This document shows positions 7,794 to 22,700 of a DNA stretch of 64,000 nt, piece by piece. The DNA lies in NCBI RefSeq assembly GCF_024347635.1, contig NZ_AP025511.1, positions 1,302,001 to 1,366,000 of the forward strand, written 5' to 3'. The DNA comes from Vibrio tasmaniensis (GTDB taxonomy: Bacteria > Pseudomonadota > Gammaproteobacteria > Enterobacterales > Vibrionaceae). Position numbers and translations under genes: made by a program. The stretch's first letter is position 1; the number at the start of each line of letters is the position of its first letter. Below the pieces are notes generated by a model. The model did no database searches. It worked only from the letters and a program-made list of their open reading frames with translations, and was not told where the DNA came from.

Positions 7794-10700
7794 ATGGCAG
7801 GCGAAAATAACCAAAATAACCAAAATGAAGATCTCAATGACGCAGTAGAACAGACGGATACGAATGACGCGGGTACGCCCTCCCAACAGCAGAATCAACA
7901 AAATCAACAGAACACGATTGCGTCGACGGTAGCGACGGGTGCTGAAAATACGGATGCAGCAGACGAAGTAAACCAAGCGTTGGAAGACAATCCAAGTGGT
8001 GCAGGTAATGCGGAAGAAGCATCGGCTTCTAGTGCGGCTGTTCAAGAAGAGACGCCAGAAAGCAATGGAGGTTCAGACGCAGCTCAATCTAATGTAGTCG
8101 GTGGTGCGGCCTCTGAAGCGGGCGCAGAGAATGCTGCTGGCAGTGGTGGCGGAGCCGGTGCTGGCGCTCAAGCCGTAGGTGGCGATAACGCAGAGTCTGC
8201 GACAGGTGGAGCAGATGCTGAAGGTAATGAAGAACAAGGCCAAGCTGCACGTACCTCAGCAGCGCCGAGTTCTACATCTTCTGAATCGGGTGAGCAACAA
8301 GTCGGTGATGACCTCGATTCACAGACAGTCGAAGAGACATTTGCCGTTGATGTTCAAGCTTCAGATGAAGAGACCATCAGTGAAGTAGAGGATGACTTTG
8401 ATTCTGAAACAGTAAGCGAAACGTTCAAAATCCAAGTAGAAAGTGAAAATGATGCGCCAGAAGTAGAACAAGATCTGGCATACATCATGGATGAAGATGG
8501 CTCGATAACATTCACTCAAGAACAATTACTCGAATACGCAAGTGATGTTGATGGCGATGAACTGGTTGCTTCTAACGTTCAAGTTGGCGCAGATGCAACG
8601 GTTCAAGATAATGGTGATGGTACTTTCACGGTTGTTCCTTCTGCAGATTTTAACGGCGAACTTGATCTAACTTTTGATATCAGCGACGGCCAAGAAACTG
8701 TAAGCAGCGCAATTGATTTAACGGTTCGTCCTATTAATGACGCGCCTGTACCAGAAGATAAAACGTTTGAAATAGAAGAAGACGGCACACTCATCTTCAC
8801 TGATGCAGACCTGTTAACAGGTGCTACAGACATTGAAGGCGACAACTTAACTGTTGAAGGTGTTACTTACGATGGTGGCGACGGCATTCTTACCGACAAC
8901 GGTAACGGCACGTACACCTTTGCGCCAAACGAGAACTTCAATGGCGATGTAAACTTCGGTTTCGATGTGTCCGATGGTACGGATACCGTATCAGCGAACA
9001 TTGATGTGAGCGTAACCGCGGTTGATGATGCACCAGTTTCTGGCGATTTAGCTTACTCAGTCGATGAAGATGGTTCGATTCGTCTAAGCCAAGAGCAACT
9101 GCTTTCTCAAGCATCTGATGTAGAAGGCGATGACCTTACAGCCAGCAGCCTAACGGTCGGCGGTGATGCAACCGTTACTCAAAACGACGATGGCAGCTTT
9201 ACCATCACGCCAGATGAGAACTTCAATGGCGACATCGATATCAGCTTCGATATCTCAGATGGTAGCAACACAGTTCAAGCTTCAGCAGACCTTACGGTTA
9301 ATCCAGTTAACGACCTACCAGTGCCTCAAGATCAACAATTCAGCGTTGAAGAAGATGGCACACTTATCTTCACTGACGCAGACCTATTAACAGGCGCCAC
9401 CGATATTGAAGGTGACAACTTAACGGTAGAAGGTGTGACCTACGATGGTGGCGACGGCATTCTTACCGACAACGGTAATGGCACATACACCTTTGCGCCA
9501 AACGAGAACTTCAATGGCGACGTGAACTTCGGTTTTGATGTATCTGATGGTACCGATACGGTCTCTGCAAACATCGACGTAAGCGTAACAGCCGTTGATG
9601 ATGCACCAGTATCTGGCGACTTAGCATACTCAGTCGACGAAGACGGCTCTATCCGTCTAAGCCAAGAGCAACTGCTTTCTCAAGCATCTGACGTGGAAGG
9701 CGATGACCTAACAGCAAGCAGCCTAACGGTTGGAGGTGATGCAACGGTTACTCAAAACGACGATGGCAGTTTCACTATCACGCCAGATGAGAACTTCAAT
9801 GGCGATATCGATATCAGCTTTGATATCTCAGATGGTACCAATACGGTTCAAGCATCTGCAGACCTTACGGTTAATCCAGTAAACGACCTACCAGTTCCAC
9901 AAGATCAACAGTTCAGCGTTGAAGAAGATGGAACTCTACAATTTACCGATTCAGACCTGCTTACAGGCGCAACCGATATTGAAGGTGATGATTTAACCGT
10001 TGAAGGCATCAGTTATGAAGGGACTGATGGCGTACTAACAGACCATGGTGACGGCTCATACAGCTTTGCGCCAAATGAAAACTTTAATGGTGAGGTTAAT
10101 TTTAGCTTCGATGTGTCTGATGGTACCGATACCGTATCTGCAAACATTGATGTTAGCGTGACTCCAGAGAACGATCCGCCAGTTGCGGGTTCAACGTCTT
10201 ACACGGTGAATGAAGACAATTCGATTACCATTTCTGATGCACAACTATTGGCAACATCTTCAGACATCGAAGGTGATGTATCGATAGACAGCGTGACTTA
10301 CTCGGGTAGCGATGGTGTCCTTGAAATCAACGGTAATGGCACTTACACCTTCTCACCAAACGAGAACTTCAATGGTGAAATCGCTCTAGATGTAGTGGTT
10401 GCCGATGAAGAAGGTGCAACCGATGCGACAACTGCAGGCATCAATGTTCTTGAAGTGAACGATCCGCCAGTTGCAGGCCCAACGTCATACACCATTGATG
10501 AAGACTCAGTACTGACCTTTAATGAGTCTCAAGTATTGCTTAATGCCTCTGATGTAGAAGGGGATGTTGAGCTTGTTAGTATTAGCTACGATGGCCCTGA
10601 CGGTATCTTCTCGATAAATGGCGATGGTACTTGCAGCTTCGCTCCGAATGAGAACTTTAATGGCCAAGTTCAGCTTGATGTGACCGTACGTGATGAAGAC

Positions 10701-13700
10701 GGTGCAGAAGTTGAAACCGTCATCAATGTTGACGTATTGCCAATCAATGATGCGCCAGTATCGGGTGATTTGGCTTACAACGTTAACGAAGATGGTTCAA
10801 TTACATTGAGCCAAGAGCAACTGTTATCGCAAGCGTCCGATGTTGAAGGCGAAGACCTAACCGCGAGCGACTTAACGGTAGATGGCAACGCAACAGTAAC
10901 CGCCAATGATGATGGTAGCTTTACCATAGTTCCAGAAGCGAACTTCAATGGCGACATTGATATTCAATTCAACATTACTGATGGTACTGACACACTTCAA
11001 GCAACCGCCGATCTTACAGTTAATCCAGTTAATGACTTACCAGTTCCTCAAGATCAACAATTCAGCATTGAAGAAGATGGCACTCTGCAATTTACAGATG
11101 CCGATCTACTTACTGGTGCCACCGATATTGATGGCGATGACTTAACCGTTGAAGGTATTAGCTATACAGGTGGCGATGGCGTATTGACCGATCACGGTGA
11201 TGGTACTTATACCTTTGCGCCAAATGAAAACTTCAATGGTGATGTGAACTTCAGTTTCGATGTGTCTGATGGTACAGAAACGGTCAGCGCTAACATTGAT
11301 GTGACTGTGACGCCTGAGAACGATCCACCCGTTGCGGGTTCAACCTCGTACATGGTCAACGAAGACAACGCCATCACCATTTCTGATGAGCAATTGTTAG
11401 CAAACTCTTCTGACGTTGAAGGTGCGGTATCGGTTGATAGCGTGACCTACAGTGGCACCGATGGTGTGTTCCAAGATAATGGTGACGGCAGTTACACCTT
11501 CCTTCCTAATGAAAACTTCAGTGGCGATATCAGCCTTGATTTGATTGTTGCCGATGAAGACGGTTCGATTGATGAAACCACTGCGGGCATTACCGTTCTA
11601 GAGGTGAATGATCCACCGGTTGCGGGCCCAACGTCATACACCATTGACGAAGATTCGGTACTGACATTCAGCGAATCTCAGATTCTTGTGAATGCTTCGG
11701 ATGTAGAAGGCGATGTAGAGTTAGTCGGCATTAACTACGATGGTTCAGACGGTATCTTCACTGTAAATGGTGATGGTACATGCAGCTTTGCACCCAATGA
11801 AAACTTCAATGGTCAGGTTCAACTGGGTGTGACCATTCAAGATGAAGATGGCGCAACCGTTGAAACACAGATTAACGTTGATGTATTGCCAATCAATGAT
11901 GCGCCAGTATCGGGCGATTTGGCTTACACCATCAATGAAGACAGCTCCATCACGCTAAGCCAAGAGCAATTGCTAGCACGTGCCGGAGATATTGATAGCG
12001 AAAACCTAGAAGCTATTAACCTGTCGAACGACGAAAACGCGACCATCCAACAAAACGACGATGGCAGCTACACCATTACACCAGACGCAGACTACAACGG
12101 TGACCTAGACCTGAACTTCGATATCATCGATAACGATGGTGGTGAGGTTCAAGTTGGCCTAGATATCACAGTTAATCCACTGAATGACTTGCCACAAGCG
12201 CAAGATCAACAGTTCACGATTGAAGAAGACGGTACGTTACTCTTCACCGATGCTGATCTGCTTGCAGGTGCGTCGGATATTGATGGTGATGAACTGTCGA
12301 TTGAAAACGTGCTCTATACAGGTGCAGACGGCGTTCTGAGTGACAATGGTGACGGCACATATAGCTTTGCACCAAACGAGAACTTCAATGGCGATGTTCA
12401 ATTCTCATTCGATGTTTCTGATGGCACAGGCTCAACGGCTGCTGTTATTGATGTCAGTGTAACGCCTGAGAATGATCCACCAGTTGCGGGCTCAACGTCT
12501 TACACAGTTCAAGAAGATGGCCAAATCACCATCAGTGATGAGCAGTTATTAGCGAACTCTTCAGATGTAGAGGGTGATGTTGCTCTATCGAGCGTTACTT
12601 ACGCTGGTGACGACGGTTCGTTCGTTGATAACGGTAATGGCACCTACACCTTCACGCCAAATGAAAACTTCGATGGTGATATTTCACTAGACGTAGTTGT
12701 CGTTGATGAAGACGGTGCAACCGCAACAACAACCGCTGGTATCGATGTTATTGCTGTGAATGATGGACCTGAAACTTCGGGCATTCAGGCTGAGGTAGAC
12801 GAAGATAATTCAATTACCATTACTCAAGAGCAGTTACTTGCAAACGCAACCGATGTTGAAGGTGATGAGTTAACGGCAACTAACCTACAAACCAACGATC
12901 CAGATGCGACAATTGTTGCGAATGACGACGGTTCATTCACCATTACGCACACAGAAAACTTCAATGGTGAGTTGGACTTCACATACAGTATCAGTGATGG
13001 TGACAATGAAGTTCTGACAACACTCGACTTGACGGTTAACCCTGTCAACGATGCGCCGGAAGCGGGCGATGAAATCTTCATCCAAGCGCAAGAAGACCAA
13101 ACAGTTGGTGTGACTCTTCGTGAAGAGCCCGCACTGCGTTTAGACCAAGCGCCAGAAAACGGCATTATTGAAGCGAATGTCAATGATGAATGGGTGGTAC
13201 TGGAAGTAGGACAAGAAGTTCCTGCAGATACAGAAGTGCGCTTTGTTCCAAGTGAAGATGCTCTGGCTGAAGGCACACACACTACACAAATCGGTACGTT
13301 TGACGATAACGCGAGTGTGGATGACTGGGGTACAGAAGTTGACCCTTATACTCGTGAGTTCTCGGATGGCGACTTAACGGTAACGGTTCAAAGCAACGAT
13401 GATCCACTTGGCGCTTGGAATGGCAATACACACATTGGTCATGGCCTTGGTGATACAGACCGCCAAGGGTTGAGTGGTGATGAGAAACTGACAGTTTCAG
13501 TTGAAGGCCAAGACATCAATGAAATCAGTTTCCACCTAGATGGTTTAGGTGGTTGGTTCATGGAAGAGTCACGTCACTTTACAGAAGTAGAAATCAAAGC
13601 ATTCAATGAGGATGGCGACCTAATTGACTCGATGACTTACCACAAAGAAGATCGTGGTGGTTACGAGACTGATTACACGCTTACTGTTTCTGAACCTGTG

Positions 13701-16700
13701 TCTTACTTTGAACTTGGTACCGTGCAAGGTAACGGAACCTATGTTGTTCAAAATATGACAGTTTCTCAAACTGCTCATGATGAAGCCGTGTTCACATCGA
13801 TTGGTGTAGACGGTTCTGAAATTACTGAAACGATAGAGCTGAATATCCATGCGGGTGACAACGAAATTGAGCTAACGGCTGATCTTCCTAATATCACTAT
13901 CGATACAGAAGGTTCAGCACAGTTTGCTTCTGTTGTGATTACTGAAGAACAATTATTGGCTCAAGCCTCTGATATTGATGGCGACGATCTTGATATTCAA
14001 AATCTCGAGCTGGTGGGTGAAAACTCAGAGCATGCAACACTCACCGATAATGGTGATGGTACTTGGACGGTAACACCGGATGAAAACTTCCACGGTGAAA
14101 TCGAACTGGGTTATCAAGTTACCGATGGGGAGCTGACAGACAGCAACATCATCAATATTAACTTCGAGTCGGTGAATGATGCACCAATCGTTTCTGGCCC
14201 GATTGTTCTGTTGACAGATGAAGATGAAGGTATCACGTTTAGTGCGGATGACTTGTTAGCGAACACCACTGATGTGGAAGGCGATACGCTGTCTATTTCT
14301 GACATCACTTATGGTGGTGATAACGGTGACTTGGTCGATAACGGCGATGGCACATTTACCTTCATGCCGAATGAAAACTTCAATGGCGAAATCGATATCG
14401 ATTACAAAGTCTTTGATGGCACCGATGAAGTAGCAACACACCTAGACCTAACAGTTATACCAGTCAACGATATTCCTGTTCCAGGTGAGCCGCTACACAC
14501 TCAAATGCTTGAAAACGGCTCCATAATCATCGAAGCAAAAGATCTATTGTCTGGTGCGACCGATGTTGATGGCGACATTCTTCATGTTGAAAACCTACTA
14601 CTTGCAGACCCAACGCAAGGTACATTAACGGATAATGGCGATAACACGTTCACTTTCGAGCCTACAGAGAACTTCTCTGGTGAAGTGAATCTGACTTTCG
14701 ATATCAGTGATGGTCAAGCAAGCGCGCCAAGCACTGCAACAGTCGACGTTGAGATCGTCAACGAAGGCCCAGAGGTTAGTGGCCCAATTGAAGCCGCTGT
14801 TGATGAAGATGGTTCAATCACTATTACTCAAGAGGATCTGTTATCGAATGCAACCGATGTTGATGGTGATAACCTTGAAGCCGTTAACTTAGCAACCAAC
14901 GATCCAAATGCGGTTATCGTAGAAAACTCGGACGGTAGCTTCACGATTACACCAAGTGAAGATTTCTTTGGTGAGATTGAATTTACTTACGATGTCACTG
15001 ACGCAATCGAAACTGTTGCAGCTGACCTCAATCTAACCGTAAATCCAGTCAATGACGCGCCAGACGTTCCAGACATGTCTTTCACTACGGAAGATGGTCA
15101 AGCGATCACTATTACCGAAGCTGAGTTATTAGCACAAGCGACAGACGTTGAAGGCGATGACCTGTCAGTTATGAATGTGACGAGTGCAAGCGACACGGTA
15201 GAAGTAACAGACAATGGCGATGGAACATACACATTAACGCCAGAGCAGGGCTTCTTCGGCAATGTAGACTTAACGTTTGATGTGAGTGACGGCACCGACG
15301 TGGTGGCTGCAAACATCGACCTAAAAGTTGAGTTCGTCAACGATGCACCAGAAGCGACTCCGATGGTTGCGGATGTCGACGAAGATGGATCAATCCTCGT
15401 TACACAAGAAATGCTATTAGAAAACGCGAGTGATCAAGATGGCGATGAGTTGTTTGCTACTTCGCTCGAAACCAACGATCCAAATGCCAGCATTGTAGAC
15501 AATGGTGATGGTACTTACACAGTAACACCTTCTGAAAACTTCAACGGTGATATTGCATTTACTTATGAGGTAAGTGACGGAGAGCTAAGCACACCTAATG
15601 ACATGACATTGACCGTTAATCCGGTGAATGACATTCCAATTGTTGCTCCAGGTATGTATCACATTGAAGAGGATGGCAGCATTCTCTTCACTCAAGAAGA
15701 TCTGTTGAGTGGTGCGATTGATATTGATGGTGATGACTTAAGCGTTACCAGTATCAATTATTCTGGCGATGAAGGCACAGTCACCGATAACGGCGATGGC
15801 ACGTTCAGCTTCGTTCCTGAAGAGCACTTTAGTGGTGACCTACAGTTCAGTTTTACGGTTACCGACGGAACTGACGAGGTAGAGAAAGACCTTAACGTTC
15901 ATATTGAAGCGGTCGCGGATGCGCCAGATCTTGTGATTACCGATGGCGACGGCGTTAACGTTGATGATGAAGCTATTTTGGTTGAGCCTGGCGGCATTGT
16001 TGAACTGAACATTGCAGCGGCGCTTGTCGACCAAGATCTATCAGAAACACTGACTGTAACGGTTGATGGTGTGCCGGAAGGTTCTGTCATCCAATACGAT
16101 AACGAAGGCGTTCTGAATGACCAAGATAACGGTATCACCAGTTACAACGATACTGAAATCACTGTAACGTTTGAAGGTGAAACCGCAGGTTACCAAAACA
16201 CCGCGGGTTACTACAAAGTTGACGAAGACGGTAACATCACGGGTGTTGAAGTCGTTTATGAAAACGCATCACAAGTTGATGGCGGTGGTGACCTTGTTCC
16301 TGGGCAAGATCAATTCAGCTTCCAAGTTGCAGAAGGTGAAAGCTTCAACCTGTTCTTGATTCCAAACGGACATCAGCACAACGACTTTGACACAATGCAA
16401 GACGGTCAGTATGAGTTCCGTGCTGAGGATGGTTCGCCTGCAAGCATGGATACGGTTGATCCTCAACTTGTGTTTGTTGCTGCCGATGGCACCGAAACAG
16501 TGATTCAAGGCCAGAATGGTGACGCGATCTTCCATGGTGGTTCAAGCTCTCAGCTAAACCAAGATGGTATCGAACACACTCGTACGACGGTTAATGAAGA
16601 CGGCGAGCTGGTTTACGGCTTTGAAGATTTGTATGGCGGTGGTGACGCTGATTACACGGACTTCAACTTCACAATCGATGTGGGTGAAGTGAACAGCCAA

Positions 16701-19700
16701 ATCTACAGCGGTGAAGTGACGGTTGGCCCTGATGGTACGGTGAACTTACCAACAACCGCAATCGAAAATGCTCTACAAATCCAGTTACCAGAAGACTTCA
16801 ACGAGCAGCTTGAAGTTCATGTAACCGCAACCGCAACAGAGCTATCGAATGATGATTCTGAAACGGTCTCTCAAACCATCTACATTAACGCGACAGGCGC
16901 ACACGTCGAGCATGCTCCTGAAGCACAGCCTGTTGCAGCAACAGTAGAAGAAGATGGTTCGATCACCATTACGCAAGAAGACTTGTTAGTTAATGCTCGC
17001 GATTTAGATGGCGACCAGCTGACCGCTCTGAATTTAGCAACCGATGATGAGAGCGTTACGATTACCGATAACGGTGATGGTACGTACACATTAACGCCAG
17101 ATGCTGATTTCAACGGTGATGTTAGCTTTACGTTTGATGTTTCTGATGGTGATGATGTTGTCTCTACCAACCTTGAGCTAACCGTTTCACCAGTGAATGA
17201 CGGTCCAGAAGCACAAGACCAAGCGTTCACCGTCAATGAAGATGGTGTATTAACCTTCACAGACCAAGATCTATTAACGGGTGCTACGGACATTGAAGGG
17301 GACGACCTAAGCGTCGAAGGCGTTACTTACACAGGTGCCGACGGTGTCCTAACCGATAATGGCGATGGCACATATAGCTTTGCGCCAAACGAGAACTTCA
17401 ATGGTGACGTGAACTTCAGTTTTGATGTGTCAGATGGTACGGACACGGTTCAAGCCAACATTGATGTGAGCGTAACGCCAGAGAACGATCCACCAGTGGC
17501 AGGTAGCACGTCTTACACAGTTCATGAAGACAACTCCATCACGATCAGCAATGAGCAGCTGTTAGCAAACTCTTCAGATATTGAAGGGGAAGTCGCGATT
17601 GATAGCGTGACCTACAGTGGTAGTGACGGTGTTCTCGAAATCAACGGTAACGGCACATACACCTTCTCTCCAAACGAGAACTTCAATGGCGAAGTTAGCC
17701 TCGATGTGGTTGTTGTGGATGAAGATGATGCAGCCGTATCGACTAGTGCAGGCATTACGGTTCTAGAAGTGAACGATCCGCCAGTTGCTGGCTCAACGTC
17801 ATACACTATCGATGAAGACTCGGTACTGACCTTTAATGAGTCTCAAGTTCTGCTGAATGCCTCTGATATTGAAGGTGACGTACAACTCGTTGAGATCAAC
17901 TACGACGGCCCTGACGGAATCTTCTCAATCAATGGTGATGGCACATGTAGCTTCGCACCGAATGAAAACTTCAACGGCCAAGTACAGCTGGATGTGACCA
18001 TTCAAGATGAAGACGGTGCGCAAGTTGATACTTTTATTACGGTTGATGTATTACCAATCAACGATGTACCAGTATCCGGAGACCTAGCGTACAGCGTCGA
18101 TGAAGATGGTTCGATTACCATCAGCCAAGAGCAGCTTCTGGCTCAAGCAAGTGATGTTGAAGGAGACGACCTTACTGCTTCTAACTTGATTGTTGATGGA
18201 GATGCGACTGTCACTGCAAACGATGACGGCAGCTTTACCATTATGCCAGATGCGAACTTCAATGGTGACATTGACCTAACGTTCGACATTAATGACGGTG
18301 CAGATACGCTTGTTGCGACAGCTGACCTAACTGTTAATCCAGTTAATGACCTTCCACAACCTCAAGATCAAACGTTCAGTATTGGCGAAGACGGCGTCTT
18401 GAACTTCACTGATGAAGACTTACTGACAGGTGCGACTGACATTGATGGGGATGACCTATCGGTTGAAGGCGTCACTTACACAGGTGCCGACGGTGTTCTT
18501 ACTGATAATGGTGACGGAAGCTACAGCTTTGCGCCAAACGAAAACTTCAATGGTGATGTGAACTTCAGTTTTGATGTGTCAGATGGCACAGATACGGTTC
18601 AAGCCAACATTGATGTCAGCGTAACGCCAGAGAATGATCCACCTGTTGCAGGCAGCACGTCTTACACGGTTCATGAAGACAACTCAATCACCATCAGCAA
18701 TGAGCAGCTGTTAGCAAACTCTTCAGATATTGAAGGTGAAGTGGCGATTGATAGCGTGGCTTACAGCGGTGCCGATGGTGTATTTGAAGACAACGGTAAC
18801 GGCACTTATACCTTCTCGCCAAACGAGAACTTCAATGGCGAAGTTAGCCTAGATGTTGTTGTGACCGATGAAGACGGTGCAACTGAAGCGACCACCGCCG
18901 GAATAACGGTTCTTGAGGTTAACGATCCACCAATCGCGGGTTCAACCAGTTACTCAGTCAACGAAGACGAAGTTATCACCATCAGTTCAGAGCAACTGTT
19001 GGCGAACGCTTCTGATATCGAAGGTGAAGTGGCGATTGATAGCGTTAACTACACCGGCTCAGATGGTATCTTTACCGACAATGGCGATGGCACATTCAGC
19101 TTCGCACCAAACGCTAACTTCGACGGTGATGTCAGCCTTGATGTAGTTGTCACTGATGAAGATGGCGCAACTGTAGCGACCAGCGCAAGCATTGATGTTC
19201 TGCCTGTTAACGATGCTCCGGTATCGGGTGACTTGGCATACAGCGTTGATGAAGATGGTTCAATCACAATCAGCCAAGAGCAATTACTTGCTCAAGCCAG
19301 CGATGTTGATGGCGATGACTTAACAGCGGCTAACCTAACCGTTGGTGGTGATGCGAGCGTCACTGCAAACGATGACGGTAGTTTCACTATCACGCCAGAT
19401 GCGAACTTCAATGGCGACATTGATTTGAACTTCGACATTACCGATGGTGATGCGACGATTCAAGCAACGGCAGACCTAACGGTTAACCCAGTTAATGACT
19501 TGCCAACAGTCGGTGAGCCACAATTTGTGACTCAAGAAGACACCAGCTTTACCTTCACAGAAGAGCAACTGCTGCAAAATGCGGGCGACATTGATGGCGA
19601 TAACTTATCGGTTGAAAATGTTGCTTCAGATAGCGGTACTTTGGTTGATAACGGCGACGGTACTTACACATTCGCACCGAATGAAAACTTCGATGGCAAT

Positions 19701-22700
19701 GTGAATGTGACGTTCGATGTGAATGACGGTACGGCAACGGTACCTGCAGAAGCGACGATTGATGTTCAATCTGTGGCTGATATGCCAGAGCTGTCGATTG
19801 CGTCTGACTTGGTCATTGCTTCTGATAACTTCGAGTCCGGCTCGAATGGTTGGAATACGGGCACAGAAAGCTCACAAGGCTTCGAATCGGGTGACATGCT
19901 AGGTCGTATCGGTGGCACGGGCGGCGATGAAGCGGTAATTAAAACTTACGATATTCCAAGTGATGTGAGCGAAGTTAATATCTCGTTCAGCTTCTACGAA
20001 ATCGACTCTTGGGATGGTGAGTCCTTCCAAATCTTTGTTGGCGGTGAAGAGCTGACTACATTAGATAATTCAGCGTTCCAGACTCAAGACGGCACAACAA
20101 CACTGTATGACTCAGCTGGCAATGAAGTGGGTGAGGTCGTCCACGGCCTGTCGCAAGGTGAAGGCTTCAGTGGTTGGAACGACCAAGCACACCAAATCAA
20201 CCTAACGGTACCAGTCGAAGATGGCCAACTTGAGTTAGGCTTCGGTTCAACCTTGAACCAAGGTGTGAGTGATGAGTCGTTTGGCATCGATAACATTGAA
20301 ATCACAGTGTCGGATGCGGATTACCAAATTATTGGTACCGAAGATACGCCAGTACCACTGGATATTGATGCGGCGTTAACCGATACCGATGGCTCAGAAA
20401 ACCTCGCTATCTTGATTGAAGATGTACCAGAGGGAAGTTCGCTTTCTGCAGGTACCGACAACGGCGATGGCACGTGGTCTCTACAGCCAGAAGAACTTGC
20501 AGGGCTAGAGTTTATCCCTTCAGGTGATTTCAATGGTGATGTGGTACTAACGGTCAATGCGACATCAACGGATGTTGATACAGGAACAACCGCAACGGCA
20601 ACGCAAGATGTGACGATTCATATCTCGCCAGCGAATGATGCGCCAGAAGTTGATGGTGATATCAGTGCCGTTACGGCCGAAGACAACAGCATCACGCTAA
20701 CTCAAGAGCAGTTGCTAGAGCACGCTGTCGACATTGATGGTGATGACCTATCAGCAATCAACCTAACCACTAATGACGAAAATGCGACCGTTGAAATGAA
20801 CGACGATGGCAGCTTCACCATTACTCCGAGTGAAAACTTCAACGGTAATATCGAATTTAGTTACGATGTCACCGATGGGGAAGAGATGGTCGCTGCTGGC
20901 CTAGACTTGACGGTAACACCAGTCAATGACGCGCCAGAGCCACAAGACCAAGCATTCACTATTGGTGAAGATGGGGTTCTTAACTTTACTGACGCTGACC
21001 TGTTAACCGGTGCAACGGATGTTGAAGGTGATGACCTGGCGGTAGAAGATGTGACATACACGGGTGCCGACGGTGTTCTTACTGACAATGGCGACGGAAG
21101 CTATAGCTTTGCGCCAAACGAAAACTTCAATGGTGATGTGAACTTCAGTTTTGATGTGTCAGATGGCACAGATACGGTTCAAGCCAACATTGATGTGAGT
21201 GTGACGCCAGAGAACGATCCACCAGTGGCGGGCAGCACGTCTTACACTGTGCATGAAGACAACTCAATCACGATCAGTAACGAACAGCTACTAGCCAACT
21301 CTTCAGATATTGAAGGTGAAGTGGCGATTGATAGCGTGGCTTACAGCGGTAGCGATGGTGTATTCGAAGACAACGGTAACGGCACTTATACCTTCTCTCC
21401 AAACGAGAACTTCAATGGCGAAGTTAGCCTTGATGTTGTTGTGACCGATGAAGACGGTGCAACTGAAGCTACCACCGCAGGAATAACGGTACTTGAGGTG
21501 AATGATCCACCAATCGCGGGTTCAACCAGTTACTCAGTCAACGAAGACGAAGTTATCACCATCAGTTCAGATCAACTGTTGGCGAACGCTTCTGATATCG
21601 AAGGTGAAGTGGCGATTGATAGCGTTAACTACACAGGCGCTGACGGTATCTTTACTGACAACGGTAACGGCACATTCAGCTTCGCGCCGAACGCAAACTT
21701 CGACGGAGATGTTAGCCTTGATGTGGTTGTCACTGATGAAGATGGTGCAACGACGGCCACGACGGCAAGCATTGATGTTCTTCCAATTAACGATCCACCA
21801 GTATCGGGTGACTTGGCATACAGCATTGATGAAGATGGTTCTATTACTCTGACTCAAGAGCAGTTGCTATCTCAAGCATCTGATGTGGATGGCGATGACC
21901 TGACCGCAAGCAACCTAAGCGCAGGCGATAATGCATCCGTTGTTGATAATGGCGATGGCACCTTTACTGTAACGCCAGATGCTGACTTCAACGGTAATAT
22001 CGACCTAAGCTTTGACATCTCTGATGGTACAGAATCGATTGTGGCGAACGCCGATCTAACGGTTAACCCAATCAATGACCTACCAACCAGCGACGATGTT
22101 TATGCGAACGTTGATGAAGACAACATCATCACGATCACGCAGGAGCAGCTACTTGCGAATGCCGCTGATATTGAGGGCGATGACCTTGTCGCTTCCGACT
22201 TAACCTTAGTGGGTGACGATGCAACGATTGTCGACAATGGCGACGGTACGTTCTCAATCACTCCAAGCGAAAATTTCAATGGCTACATCGATGTGGCCTA
22301 CAGCATCAGCGATGGCGACACACCAATTGCTGCTAATTTAGGCTTGACCGTTGACCCAGTTAACGACGCGCCAATTGTTTCTGCTGATGTGGCAATAACC
22401 ATTGAAGAGGACGGCTCGTACACCATCACTCAAGAAGAACTCCTACAATTCGCGACTGACATCGAAGACGATGACATGACCGCAATTATCGGAGAGCAGG
22501 GCGATGAAACGACGGTTACTGGTACTGTGTTGGATGCTGAAACGGGTAGCCCAGTCGTTGGTGCAGACGTCACAATGACCGATAACGCCGGTCACTCATA
22601 CACCACTGTGACAGACCAATCTGGTCACTACTCTGTGAGTGGTCCAGTTGTTGACCAAGGTACCGTAACTATTGAACAAGAAGGCTCTATTACCAGCAGT

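Noticed and set aside
7773..8045. Open frames on the opposite strand of the giant gene
   Set aside because: The many antisense and other-frame frames across 7794-27884 follow from the repeated, G/C-periodic codons of the giant gene. None has a ribosome-binding site or recognisable domain.
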